In this document: positions 1 to 5,939 of the stretch, in pieces
Position numbering within the stretch: position 1 is the first letter of the stretch
Layout: every line of letters begins with the position of its first letter
Assembly (NCBI GenBank): GCA_900757255.1
Contig: CAAENE010000339.1
Coordinates: forward strand, 1 to 5,939
Direction of reading: 5' to 3'
DNA length: 5,939 nt
From: Clostridia bacterium
Lineage (GTDB): Bacteria > Bacillota > Clostridia > HGM11514
Position numbers and translations under genes: made by a program
The notes under the pieces: model-generated
What the model was told of the DNA's origin: nothing
Databases searched by the model: none
Seen by the model: only the letters and a program-made list of their open reading frames with translations

Positions 1-1
1 A

Positions 2-49
2 GAGCCGGATATACCGGAGGAATCGCCGGCTGATCTGGAGACTGAATAA
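2..49 (+). CDS. C-terminal tail of an unidentified upstream gene (partial)
   Basis: Reading from base 2 gives 15 codons ending in TAA at 47-49. The residues are strongly acidic and proline-rich (EPDIPEESPADLETE), which suits the disordered C-terminal tail of a cytosolic protein or the cytosolic tail of a membrane protein. The other frames are less attractive: one stops at 31-33 after ten residues, and the other gives an Arg/Trp-rich peptide running into galT. No family can be named from so few residues. It lies 63 bases before galT on the same strand, so cotranscription with the gal genes is possible. That both the frame and the gene are real is an inference. Confidence 0.35.
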   Translation, partial: EPDIPEESPADLETE

Positions 50-57
50 ATCAAACC

Positions 58-74
58 TGCCGGGCTTTCCGGCA
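58..74 (+). other. Short GC-rich hairpin upstream of galT
   Basis: A perfect 6-bp stem (TGCCGG paired with CCGGCA) with a 5-base loop lies between the putative upstream stop and the galT ribosome binding site. No T-run follows on the + strand, so it does not read as a classical intrinsic terminator. It could be a weak processing or attenuation structure, or an mRNA-stabilising stem between two genes of one operon. Confidence 0.3.
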
Positions 75-112
75 CGGAATAGAACAATGGTATACGAAAG
101 GAAAATGAGACA

Positions 113-1099
113 ATGGCTGAATTACGTTACAATCCACTGACAAAAGACTGGGTGATGATTGCATCGCACCGTCAGAACAGGCCGCAGATGCCAAAGGACT
201 GGTGCCCCTTCTGCCCGGGATCCGGAAAAGTACCGGACGATTATATCGTGTATGAATATGACAATGACTTTCCTGCATTGTCGCCAAACCCGCCTGAACC
301 GGACGACGTTGCGACTGACATTTATAAGGTGATGCCTTCCTATGGTAAATGTGAGGTTATTCTGTACAGCCCTAACCATACGATTACACTGCCCGAACTG
401 GGCGTTGACCATATCAAAAAACTGGTCGATTTATGGGAAGAACGTTATATTGCAATCCAGAAAGACGAAAATGTAAAATACATATTTATCTTTGAAAACC
501 GCGGCGATGTTGTCGGCGTAACCATGCCGCACCCGCACGGGCAGATTTACGGCTATCCCTTTATTCCGAAGAAAATTGAACTGGAGCTGGATTCCGCAAA
601 AGAGCATTTGGAAAAAACAGGGAATTGCTTGTTCTGCGATATGCTGAAGGATGAAATGAAATTTGAAAAACGGATCATTATTGAAAATGAAGATTTTATT
701 ACGTATTTGCCGTTTTTCTGTGAATATCCTTACGGCGTATATATCATCAGCAAAACACACAAGCAGAATCTGACCCAGTTCAGTGAAAAAGAGAAGGAAA
801 ATCTTGCAAAGATACTCAAAGAGACGACCGGTATGCTGGACAGCCTCTTTGACTATAAATTCCCCTATATGATGTGTATGTACCAGAACCCGGTCAATGT
901 GGAGGAAGACGTATCGGAATACTATCATTTCCATATTGCATTTTATCCGCCGATGCGGTCAAAAGAAAAACAAAAGTTCAACGCATCCAGCGAAACCGGA
1001 GCGTGGGCGCACTGTAACCCAACAGCACCGGAGGAAAAAGCAGTTGAATTGCGGGAAGCACATCAAAGATTTTTAGAAAAAATGGCAAAAGGAGAATAA
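113..1099 (+). CDS. galT: Galactose-1-phosphate uridylyltransferase (class I GalT)
   Basis: Cytosolic Leloir-pathway enzyme that swaps UMP between UDP-glucose and galactose-1-phosphate, giving UDP-galactose and glucose-1-phosphate. The 328 residues fit the compact bacterial class I GalT of the HIT superfamily, not the longer class II form of lactobacilli. Seen directly: a CPFC zinc pair at C31/C34, the SPNH motif with H89, and the HPHGQ signature at 140-144. By analogy with E. coli GalT, H140 would complete the zinc site and H142 would be the nucleophile that is uridylylated. The C-terminal half has a second CxxC (C172/C175) and the HFH pair H272/H274. The start is set by AAAGGA at 97-102, ten bases before ATG; no other in-frame start fits. 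The stop is two bases from galK. One oddity is Tyr257 where E. coli has a metal-binding His. Confidence 0.96.
   Translation: MAELRYNPLTKDWVMIASHRQNRPQMPKDWCPFCPGSGKVPDDYIVYEYDNDFPALSPNPPEPDDVATDIYKVMPSYGKCEVILYSPNHTITLPELGVDHIKKLVDLWEERYIAIQKDENVKYIFIFENRGDVVGVTMPHPHGQIYGYPFIPKKIELELDSAKEHLEKTGNCLFCDMLKDEMKFEKRIIIENEDFITYLPFFCEYPYGVYIISKTHKQNLTQFSEKEKENLAKILKETTGMLDSLFDYKFPYMMCMYQNPVNVEEDVSEYYHFHIAFYPPMRSKEKQKFNASSETGAWAHCNPTAPEEKAVELREAHQRFLEKMAKGE
1088..1094 (+). promoter_or_regulatory. galK ribosome binding site inside the galT 3' end
   Basis: AAAGGAG lies 7 bases before the galK ATG and encodes the last Lys-Gly-Glu residues of GalT. A strong Shine-Dalgarno buried in the upstream coding region, with a 2-base intergenic gap, implies a single mRNA and translational coupling of the two enzymes. 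Confidence 0.8.
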
Positions 1100-1101
1100 A
1101 A

Positions 1102-2292
1102 ATGGAAATTCGTGAAGTAATCGACCAATTTATAAAGCTATATGGAGGGGACGACAGCGATCTGCGTGTTTTCGCGTCTCCCGGACGGGTCAACCTAATT
1201 GGTGAACATACTGATTATAACGGCGGTTTTGTGTTTCCGGCAGCACTGACGATGCGTTCTCTTGTGGTGCTGCGTCCAAGAACGGATAGAATTGTCCGGC
1301 TGAAAGCGACCGACCTTGATATGGTGGTAGAGGCTGACTTAGATAAGCTGGAACAGTATAAAGACCTCAAATGGGGCAACTATCAGCTGGGCGTTGCGGA
1401 TGAACTGCAAAAAGACGGCTATGATTTAGTTGGATGCGATATGCTGTTTGACGACACAGTTCCCTTGGGAAGCGGACTGTCTTCTTCTGCTGCAATTGAG
1501 GTAGTAACAGGCCTTGCGTTTGCAACTCTTGCTAATGAGAAGAAAGGGGTCTCTGATCCGGTCGATATGGTTTATATGGCAAAAATCGGGCAGCGTGCTG
1601 AAAATAATTATGTCGGCGTCAACTGTGGTATTATGGATCAATTCGCATCTGCAATGGGTAAAAAAGATGAGGCGATATTCCTGCGCTGCTCTGACCTGTC
1701 TTATAAAATGGTTCCTATTGAATTAGGCGATTACAAAGTCATTTGTACGAATACCTGCAAAAAACGTTCTTTGGGTGCTGTTAAATACAATGAACGCCGT
1801 GCTGAATGCGAACAAGGGTATGAAATTTTAAAGAAATATATCCCCGAAGCTTCCTGTTTAGGCGAAATGTCTATGGAACAGTTCCGGCAGTTTGAAGATA
1901 AGATTGAAAATCCGGTTGTCCGCAAAAGGGTAGAGCATGTCATTGCGGAGGACGACAGGGTTCTGCGTTCGGTTGAAGAGCTGAAAGCCGGTAACTTAAA
2001 AGAATTTGGAAGTTTGATGATACAATCCCACAATTCCCTGCGCGATCTGTATGAGGTAACCGGAATCGAGCTGGATACTCTTGTGGAAGAAGCGCTCAAA
2101 ATCGACGGTTGTATCGGCTCCCGCATGACTGGGGCAGGCTTTGGCGGCTGTTCGGTATCCATCGTACATAAGAATTCAGTCGATACTTTTATTGAAAACG
2201 TAACCAAGAATTATGAAGCGAAAATCGGTTATCCGTGTAAATGCTATGTATCTGACATTGGCGACGGCGGAAAAGAAATCAAAGAATTTTAA
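1102..2292 (+). CDS. galK: Galactokinase
   Basis: Cytosolic GHMP-superfamily kinase that phosphorylates alpha-D-galactose with ATP to galactose-1-phosphate, the substrate of the GalT encoded just upstream. The 396 residues match the usual bacterial length. The three family signatures are present and intact: the galactokinase motif GRVNLIGEHTDYNGG at 28-42 (with R29, E35, H36 and D38), the ATP-binding GLSSSAA glycine/serine loop at 125-131, and the C-terminal GHMP motif MTGAGFGG at 342-349. D179 in the MDQF motif corresponds to the catalytic base described for GalK. ATG at 1102 is chosen for its AAAGGAG site 7 bases upstream and because the N-terminus aligns with normal GalK starts. It is the last gene of the gal unit and is followed within 45 bases by a strong terminator. 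Confidence 0.97.
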   Translation: MEIREVIDQFIKLYGGDDSDLRVFASPGRVNLIGEHTDYNGGFVFPAALTMRSLVVLRPRTDRIVRLKATDLDMVVEADLDKLEQYKDLKWGNYQLGVADELQKDGYDLVGCDMLFDDTVPLGSGLSSSAAIEVVTGLAFATLANEKKGVSDPVDMVYMAKIGQRAENNYVGVNCGIMDQFASAMGKKDEAIFLRCSDLSYKMVPIELGDYKVICTNTCKKRSLGAVKYNERRAECEQGYEILKKYIPEASCLGEMSMEQFRQFEDKIENPVVRKRVEHVIAEDDRVLRSVEELKAGNLKEFGSLMIQSHNSLRDLYEVTGIELDTLVEEALKIDGCIGSRMTGAGFGGCSVSIVHKNSVDTFIENVTKNYEAKIGYPCKCYVSDIGDGGKEIKEF

Positions 2293-2336
2293 TAAAACCC
2301 GGATTTTCTGAAGAATAATTCCAAACTTTAAAAATG

Positions 2337-2366
2337 ACCGCGCAGAGGTTCATCTGCGCGGTTTTT
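2337..2366 (+). terminator. Intrinsic terminator after galK
   Basis: A perfect 10-bp stem (ACCGCGCAGA paired with TCTGCGCGGT) with a 6-base loop is followed by a run of five T (2362-2366), with an A-run just before the stem at 2330-2334. This is a textbook rho-independent terminator that separates the gal unit from dprA. The flanking A-run means it could also work on the minus strand, but no minus-strand gene is seen nearby. Confidence 0.92.
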
Positions 2367-2520
2367 CCTGTTTATACATGGCTTGGGGCTGGTTTGAAAG
2401 GGTGTGCTTTAAAAAATTCCTTCTATTAAATTGTGAAGAAATTATGAATTTTAAAAAAAAGAACTTTACAACTCTTTTAAAATGTAGTACCCTTGATAGA
2501 AAAGGTTGGGTGATTGATTT
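2367..2520 (+). promoter_or_regulatory. AT-rich intergenic region, presumed promoter region of dprA
   Basis: This 154-base gap between the galK terminator and dprA is clearly richer in A/T than the genes, with A-runs around 2411-2416 and 2451-2460. Because the terminator insulates gal, a promoter for dprA is expected here. No good sigma-A pair was found. TTTACA (2465-2470) is 17 bases from only a poor -10 (TACCCT, 2488-2493). An extended -10-like TGaTAGAAA at 2494-2502 lacks a -35 and would leave a very short leader. No riboswitch or other recognised element was seen. Confidence 0.4.
2508..2513 (+). promoter_or_regulatory. Ribosome binding site that supports a TTG start of dprA
   Basis: GGGTGA contains GGTGA, the 3' half of the Shine-Dalgarno consensus AAGGAGGTGA, and ends 7 bases before the TTG at 2521. 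The in-frame TGA at 2515-2517 rules out any earlier start. The next ATG, at 2554, would remove the first 11 residues, whose YWIW pattern is typical of DprA N-termini. TTG at 2521 is therefore the most likely start, though weak. Confidence 0.55.
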
Positions 2521-3639
2521 TTGAAAAAGTACTGGATTTGGTTTACGTTGATTATGAAACCGGGTTACGGTGACATCAAAAAGGTGTTTGAAGTGTTTTC
2601 GACACCTGAGGAAGTATACAAAATAGATTCCCGCGAAAAATACAGAGAAACGGGATTGTTTAAGACGGCTGATATCGAACAGCTGATGAATAAGGATTTG
2701 AAACCGGCGGAAGCTATTTTGTCATACTGTGAGGAAAAAGGCGTATCGGTTTTAACAATGGATGATGAAAACTATCCAAAATATCTGCTGGAAATCTATA
2801 ATCCTCCGGCTGTCCTTTACTATAAAGGAACGCTGCCTGATTTTTCTAAAACAGCGCTGGTAGGAGTCGTCGGGACGCGCAGATCCACTGAATACGGCGA
2901 GAAGGTTGCTAAATATTTCGGCAGAGAAATGAGTAAAATAGGGATTAGTGTTGTGAGCGGTGTGGCGGAAGGAATTGACCGCGCCGGCATGGTTGGCGGA
3001 TTGAAGGGGCCAACGCCTGTCATTGGCGTGCTCGGATGCGGCATCAATGTGACTTATCCGAAAATGAATGCCGATTTATATCAGGAGGTGCTGGACCGCG
3101 GCGGCGTGTTAATGACGGAATATCCGCCCAATACTCCGCCGTATGGCTATCATTTTCCGATTCGGAACCGGATTATTGCAGGCCTGAGCCTTGGCGTTCT
3201 GGTTGTGCAGGCGCCAAAGAAAAGCGGGGCGCTGATAACCGCAAAGCTTGCCAACGACGAGGGACGGTCGGTGTTTGTTGTACCTGCTAATATTGATCTT
3301 CCGGAATGGTCCGGTTCAAATGCACTTTTAAAAGCAATGGGGATTTTAACGACATCCATTGAGGATATCTGCTTTGAGCTTTCACCGCAGTTGCAGGTAG
3401 AAAATGTAAAATCGTCCCGATTACAGGAGAAAGAAATCAAACTGAAATTTGATGATCTGCCGCCGGATGAGCAGCTGGTCGCATCGACGATCGCGCATTA
3501 TGGAAAACTGGAAAGCGAGCAGATTATGCAGTATTGCGGCGCTCAGGTGATGAACCTTTCGTCGGCTTTAGTGATGCTGGAAGTGAAGGGGATTATCAAA
3601 TCAAAGGGGAATCTTTATAAAATCAACCGTGATTTATGA
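2521..3639 (+). CDS. dprA: DNA-processing protein DprA (Smf family), divergent
   Basis: DprA binds incoming single-stranded DNA and loads RecA during natural transformation; it is also widely kept in bacteria not known to be competent. The 372 residues show the family layout: an N-terminal helical part (1 to about 110), a Rossmann-like domain, and a C-terminal winged helix (about 310-372). Rossmann motifs seen are VGVVGTRRS (114-122), SGVAEGID (146-153), the LGCGINVTYP strand-turn, FPIRNRIIAGLS (212-223), KSGALITA (234-241) and SGSN (264-267). Several usually conserved residues differ: Met157 replaces the His of GIDxxAH, Gln230 the Glu of VVEA, and Ala256 the Gly of VPG. The start is TTG. It heads the dprA-topA-trmFO order usual in Firmicutes. 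Family assignment is firm, but biochemical activity cannot be assumed. Confidence 0.92.
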   Translation: MKKYWIWFTLIMKPGYGDIKKVFEVFSTPEEVYKIDSREKYRETGLFKTADIEQLMNKDLKPAEAILSYCEEKGVSVLTMDDENYPKYLLEIYNPPAVLYYKGTLPDFSKTALVGVVGTRRSTEYGEKVAKYFGREMSKIGISVVSGVAEGIDRAGMVGGLKGPTPVIGVLGCGINVTYPKMNADLYQEVLDRGGVLMTEYPPNTPPYGYHFPIRNRIIAGLSLGVLVVQAPKKSGALITAKLANDEGRSVFVVPANIDLPEWSGSNALLKAMGILTTSIEDICFELSPQLQVENVKSSRLQEKEIKLKFDDLPPDEQLVASTIAHYGKLESEQIMQYCGAQVMNLSSALVMLEVKGIIKSKGNLYKINRDL

Positions 3640-3646
3640 CCTCTTG

Positions 3647-3669
3647 CGATGCCCCCCTTTTTGGCATCG
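3647..3669 (+). other. Stem-loop just after dprA
   Basis: CGATGCC pairs perfectly with GGCATCG (7 bp) around a 9-base loop made only of C and T, beginning 8 bases after the dprA stop. Position suggests a 3'-end structure of the dprA mRNA, but no T-run follows (GGTACCGC), so it is not a standard intrinsic terminator. The C-rich part overlaps a segment that can instead pair with 3764-3772. Confidence 0.5.
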
Positions 3670-3685
3670 GGTACCGCTTTGTCAT

Positions 3686-3781
3686 GAAGGGCGATACACC
3701 CCTTCGGAGTATGCGCTCTTACACAACGCGGTTGAAACGCTGTTCCTGTAACTTTTATCCCTCAAGGGGGGCGCATACTTC
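3686..3781 (+). repeat. Multi-stem inverted-repeat element between dprA and topA
   Basis: The + strand can fold into a compact set of stems. GAAGGG (3686-3691) pairs with CCCTTC (3700-3705). Directly abutting it, 3706-3716 pairs with 3771-3781 in an 11-pair stem with one G-T wobble and a perfect 9-bp core (AGTATGCGC/GCGCATACT). Inside this stem are a bulged hairpin (3725-3744, loop GTTGAAA) and a 3-bp hairpin with a TCAA loop (3759-3768). No credible gene covers it. It could be a structured RNA, a small palindromic or MITE-like repeat, or a processing site between dprA and topA. The pairings are read directly; any function is inference, and I do not recognise a known family. Confidence 0.5.
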
Positions 3782-3803
3782 AAAAAGGTCTTTAATGAAA
3801 TCT

Positions 3804-3812
3804 TGTTATAAC
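3804..3812 (+). promoter_or_regulatory. Possible extended -10 promoter for topA
   Basis: TGtTATAAC is a 5/6 match to the -10 hexamer with the extended TG motif. Transcription would start near 3819, leaving about 20 leader bases that contain the topA ribosome binding site. No good -35 lies at 16-18 bases, so this would depend on the extended -10. If real, topA and trmFO can be expressed without dprA, and the structured region upstream would lie outside this leader. Confidence 0.4.
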
Positions 3813-3825
3813 GAATTTAAGGAGT

Positions 3826-3832
3826 GGGAGGT
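3826..3832 (+). promoter_or_regulatory. topA ribosome binding site that decides the start
   Basis: GGGAGGT ends 6 bases before ATG at 3839. It favours that ATG over the in-frame GTG at 3824, which is 15 bases upstream and sits within the purine-rich Shine-Dalgarno region itself. Confidence 0.8.
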
Positions 3833-3838
3833 AACTCA

Positions 3839-5914
3839 ATGGCGTCAAATTTAGTAATTGTAGAATCGCCCGCAAAGGCAAAGACAATTAAAAAGTACCT
3901 TGGAAGCAGCTATAAGGTCGTCGCTTCCATGGGGCATCTGCGGGATTTGCCGAAAAGCCAGCTCGGCGTTGATATTGAACATAATTTCGAACCGAAATAT
4001 ATTACCATACGCGGGAAAGGGGATTTGATTGCGAAACTGAAAAAGGACGCAAAGTCCAGCAAAAAGATATTTCTCGCAACTGACCCTGACCGCGAAGGGG
4101 AAGCGATTTCCTGGCATCTTGCCAATCTGCTTGGAGTGGATACCAGCAAGCCGTGCAGGATCACCTTTAATGAAATTACCAAAAATGCGGTCAGCAGCGC
4201 TGTGAAACACCCGAAAGAAATTGATATGAATTTGGTGGACGCGCAGCAGGCAAGACGTGTCCTGGACCGCATCGTGGGCTATAAAATCAGCCCTCTGCTT
4301 TGGAAAAAGGTGAAAAAGGGTCTGAGCGCCGGACGTGTCCAATCCGTTGCAGCCAAACTGATTTGCGACAGGGAAGAAGAAATCGAAAAATTTGTACCAA
4401 AAGAATACTGGACGATTGCGGCTGAACTGTTAAAAGGCAAAACAGCGTTTGCATCACGGTTTTACGGCGATGAGAAGGGTAAAATTGAAATTGCAAATGA
4501 AGAAGAGGCCAACCGGATTTTAGATTATCTAAAAGGGCAGAAGTTCATTGTAGCTGACGTGAAAAAGAGCGAAAAGAAGAAACATCCGACGCCTCCCTTT
4601 ATCACGAGTACCCTGCAGCAGGAAGCCGGGCGAAAGTTCGGATATACTGCAAGAAAGACCATGGCGGCGGCGCAGCAGCTGTATGAAGGCGTTGATGTGA
4701 AGGGGATCGGCCCGGTTGGTCTGATTACCTATATGAGAACCGACTCGCTGCGCGTGTCCAATGACGCGATTTCAGCGGTCCGCACGTATATCCAACAAAA
4801 ATACGGGGACAAATATCTGCCTTCCGGTGCCAAATTTTATAAAACCAAAAAGGGAGCGCAGGACGCTCATGAAGCAATCCGTCCGACTGACGTCAATATT
4901 CTGCCGGATATGATAAAGGGACAGGTGCCCACCGACCAGTTTAAGCTCTATAAGCTGATTTGGGAACGGTTTGTGGCGTCACAAATGGAATCGGCTGTCT
5001 ATGACGCGACCTCAGTGTCGATCCAGACCGGAAAATATATTTTCCGTTCAAGCGGTATGACCATTAAATTTAAGGGCTTTATGGCGCTGTACAGCGAGGG
5101 AAAGGATGAGGAAAACAAACAGGACGAAAACGACAATGTGAAGCTTCCCGTCCTCGAAAAGGGCGATGTGTTAGAGGTGAAAAGCCTGGCCGGCAAACAG
5201 AACTTTACCCAGCCTCCTTTCCGGTACACGGAAGCAACTCTAATTAAAACCTTGGAGGAAAACGGTATCGGCCGTCCGAGTACCTATGCACCCATTATCA
5301 CGACGATTATCCAGAGGGGATATGTCACCAAAGAGGCAAAAAGCCTCAAGCCCACCGAGCTTGGCAGGGTGGTAAACGAGGTGATGAAGGATTACTTCAA
5401 GCAGATTGTCGACACCGAATTTACCGCTAACATGGAATCAGAGCTTGATGAAATCGAGGACGGCAAGATTAAATGGGAGGCCGTTTTACAGAAGTTTTAC
5501 GGATCGTTTGACAATACCCTTCAAATAGCCGAAAAGGCAATGGAAAAAATCAAAATTGAAGATGAAGTGTCCGACGTTATTTGTGAAAAATGCGGACGGA
5601 ACATGGTCTATAAAATGGGTCGGTTTGGAAAATTTTTGGCCTGCCCCGGATTTCCGGACTGCCGCAATACCAAGCCTATTGTGAAAGAGACGGGGGCTGA
5701 CTGTCCCAAATGCGGTGCGAAAATTCTGGAAAAGAAAAGCGCGAAGGGCAGAAAGTATTTTGGCTGTGAGAAAAATCCAGACTGTGATTTTATGTCCTGG
5801 GATATGCCGCTGAAAGAAAAATGCCCTAAATGCGGCGGGCTGCTGCTGCAGAAAAATATGCGCGGCAAAAAGAAGATTTATTGTTATCAATGCGACTACG
5901 AGAGGGACGGCTGA
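3839..5914 (+). CDS. topA: DNA topoisomerase I (type IA, omega protein)
   Basis: Relaxes negatively supercoiled DNA through a transient 5'-phosphotyrosine break in one strand, counteracting gyrase behind RNA polymerase. The 691 residues match the usual Firmicute TopA. The TOPRIM domain starts at the N-terminus with VIVESPAKAKTI (E9) and has the metal-binding DPDREGE at 82-88. Type IA core motifs follow: RVLDRIVGY from 140, GRVQSVA from 165, the active-site ITYMRTDS with catalytic Tyr298, HEAIRPT from 344, and GIGRPSTYA from 476. The C-terminus carries three four-cysteine zinc ribbons: C582/C585/C602/C608, C622/C625/C643/C649 and C662/C665/C682/C685, the last with a shorter second Cx2C spacing. 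All catalytic residues look intact. It is probably cotranscribed with trmFO, whose ATG overlaps the stop by one base. Confidence 0.98.
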   Translation: MASNLVIVESPAKAKTIKKYLGSSYKVVASMGHLRDLPKSQLGVDIEHNFEPKYITIRGKGDLIAKLKKDAKSSKKIFLATDPDREGEAISWHLANLLGVDTSKPCRITFNEITKNAVSSAVKHPKEIDMNLVDAQQARRVLDRIVGYKISPLLWKKVKKGLSAGRVQSVAAKLICDREEEIEKFVPKEYWTIAAELLKGKTAFASRFYGDEKGKIEIANEEEANRILDYLKGQKFIVADVKKSEKKKHPTPPFITSTLQQEAGRKFGYTARKTMAAAQQLYEGVDVKGIGPVGLITYMRTDSLRVSNDAISAVRTYIQQKYGDKYLPSGAKFYKTKKGAQDAHEAIRPTDVNILPDMIKGQVPTDQFKLYKLIWERFVASQMESAVYDATSVSIQTGKYIFRSSGMTIKFKGFMALYSEGKDEENKQDENDNVKLPVLEKGDVLEVKSLAGKQNFTQPPFRYTEATLIKTLEENGIGRPSTYAPIITTIIQRGYVTKEAKSLKPTELGRVVNEVMKDYFKQIVDTEFTANMESELDEIEDGKIKWEAVLQKFYGSFDNTLQIAEKAMEKIKIEDEVSDVICEKCGRNMVYKMGRFGKFLACPGFPDCRNTKPIVKETGADCPKCGAKILEKKSAKGRKYFGCEKNPDCDFMSWDMPLKEKCPKCGGLLLQKNMRGKKKIYCYQCDYERDG

Positions 5915-5939
5915 TGGAAGTAACGGTAATTGGGGCGGG
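5914..5939 (+). CDS. trmFO: Start of tRNA (uracil-54-C5)-methyltransferase TrmFO (partial)
   Basis: Only eight full codons are in the window: MEVTVIGA, followed by GG, which fits the next Gly of a GxGxxG FAD-binding loop. TrmFO proteins (formerly Gid) begin with a short beta strand leading into VIGAGLAG, and trmFO normally follows topA in Firmicutes, so the call rests on motif plus position. The enzyme uses methylene-tetrahydrofolate and FAD to make ribothymidine at position 54 of tRNA. The ATG shares its A with the TGA stop of topA (TGATG), and GAGGGA at 5902-5907 lies 6 bases upstream, pointing to translational coupling. Another FAD/NAD Rossmann protein cannot be excluded from this stub. 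Confidence 0.75.

Noticed and set aside
88..96. TGgTATACG resembling an extended -10 just before galT
   Set aside because: It is a 4/6 match with no -35, and the predicted start of transcription would fall after or inside the galT ribosome binding site at 97-102.
431..934. Long minus-strand open frames over galT, galK, dprA and topA
   Set aside because: They are antisense shadows of genes with unmistakable family motifs, with no ribosome binding sites and no recognisable protein features.
2394..2429. TTGAAA (2394-2399) with TATTAA (2424-2429) as a dprA promoter
   Set aside because: The -35 is a 5/6 match but the spacing is 24 bases, too long for sigma-A, and nothing suitable lies at 16-18 bases.
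2464..2488. Imperfect dyad TTTACA...TGTAGT and TTTTAAAA palindrome before dprA as an operator
   Set aside because: The arms pair over only four or five bases, and the AT-rich composition makes such short palindromes likely by chance.
3667..3679. GGGTACCGC resembling part of the T-box specifier-binding sequence
   Set aside because: Only the TACCGC-like part matches; the AGGGTGG half, a specifier loop and a terminator/antiterminator pair are missing, and topA is not a typical T-box target.
3824..3838. GTG at 3824 as the topA start, adding five residues
   Set aside because: It lies inside the purine-rich ribosome binding region, and ATG at 3839 has a well-spaced GGGAGG and gives the normal TopA N-terminus.
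3636..3854. 72-codon open frame starting in an ATGA overlap with the dprA stop and running into topA
   Set aside because: It has no Shine-Dalgarno, is rich in Arg, Ser and Cys as expected of translated non-coding DNA, crosses all the stem-loops, and ends inside topA. The neat overlap with the dprA stop seems coincidental.

Overview
The window looks like chromosomal DNA from a low- to mid-GC Firmicute of class Clostridia, probably an Oscillospiraceae/Ruminococcaceae-type gut bacterium. The grounds are the dprA-topA-trmFO order typical of Firmicutes, strong AGGAGG-like ribosome binding sites, and a TopA with three C-terminal zinc ribbons. The genus cannot be fixed from sequence reading alone. 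All supported genes lie on the + strand.

Region 1 (1-2366) is a sugar-catabolism unit. It starts with the last codons of an unidentified upstream gene, followed by a small GC-rich hairpin. Then come galT (galactose-1-phosphate uridylyltransferase) and galK (galactokinase), separated by 2 bases, and the unit closes with a strong intrinsic terminator at 2337-2366. GalK makes galactose-1-phosphate and GalT exchanges it with UDP-glucose, the two central Leloir steps. No galE, regulator or transporter is visible here.

Region 2 (2367-2520) is an AT-rich gap that must hold the start of the next transcription unit, although no convincing sigma-A promoter could be picked out.

Region 3 (2521-5939) is a DNA and tRNA maintenance cluster: dprA (ssDNA/RecA-loading protein, with a TTG start and several departures from the family consensus), topA (DNA topoisomerase I), and the first codons of a gene that is almost certainly trmFO (folate/FAD-dependent tRNA U54 methyltransferase), which overlaps the topA stop by one base.

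Between dprA and topA lie 199 non-coding bases. They are unusually rich in inverted repeats: several stem-loops, including an 11-pair stem that encloses two smaller hairpins, plus a 9-bp alternative pairing that would disrupt two of them. This is the one part of the window not explained by ordinary gene content. It may be a structured RNA or a small palindromic repeat element; I do not recognise it as a known family.
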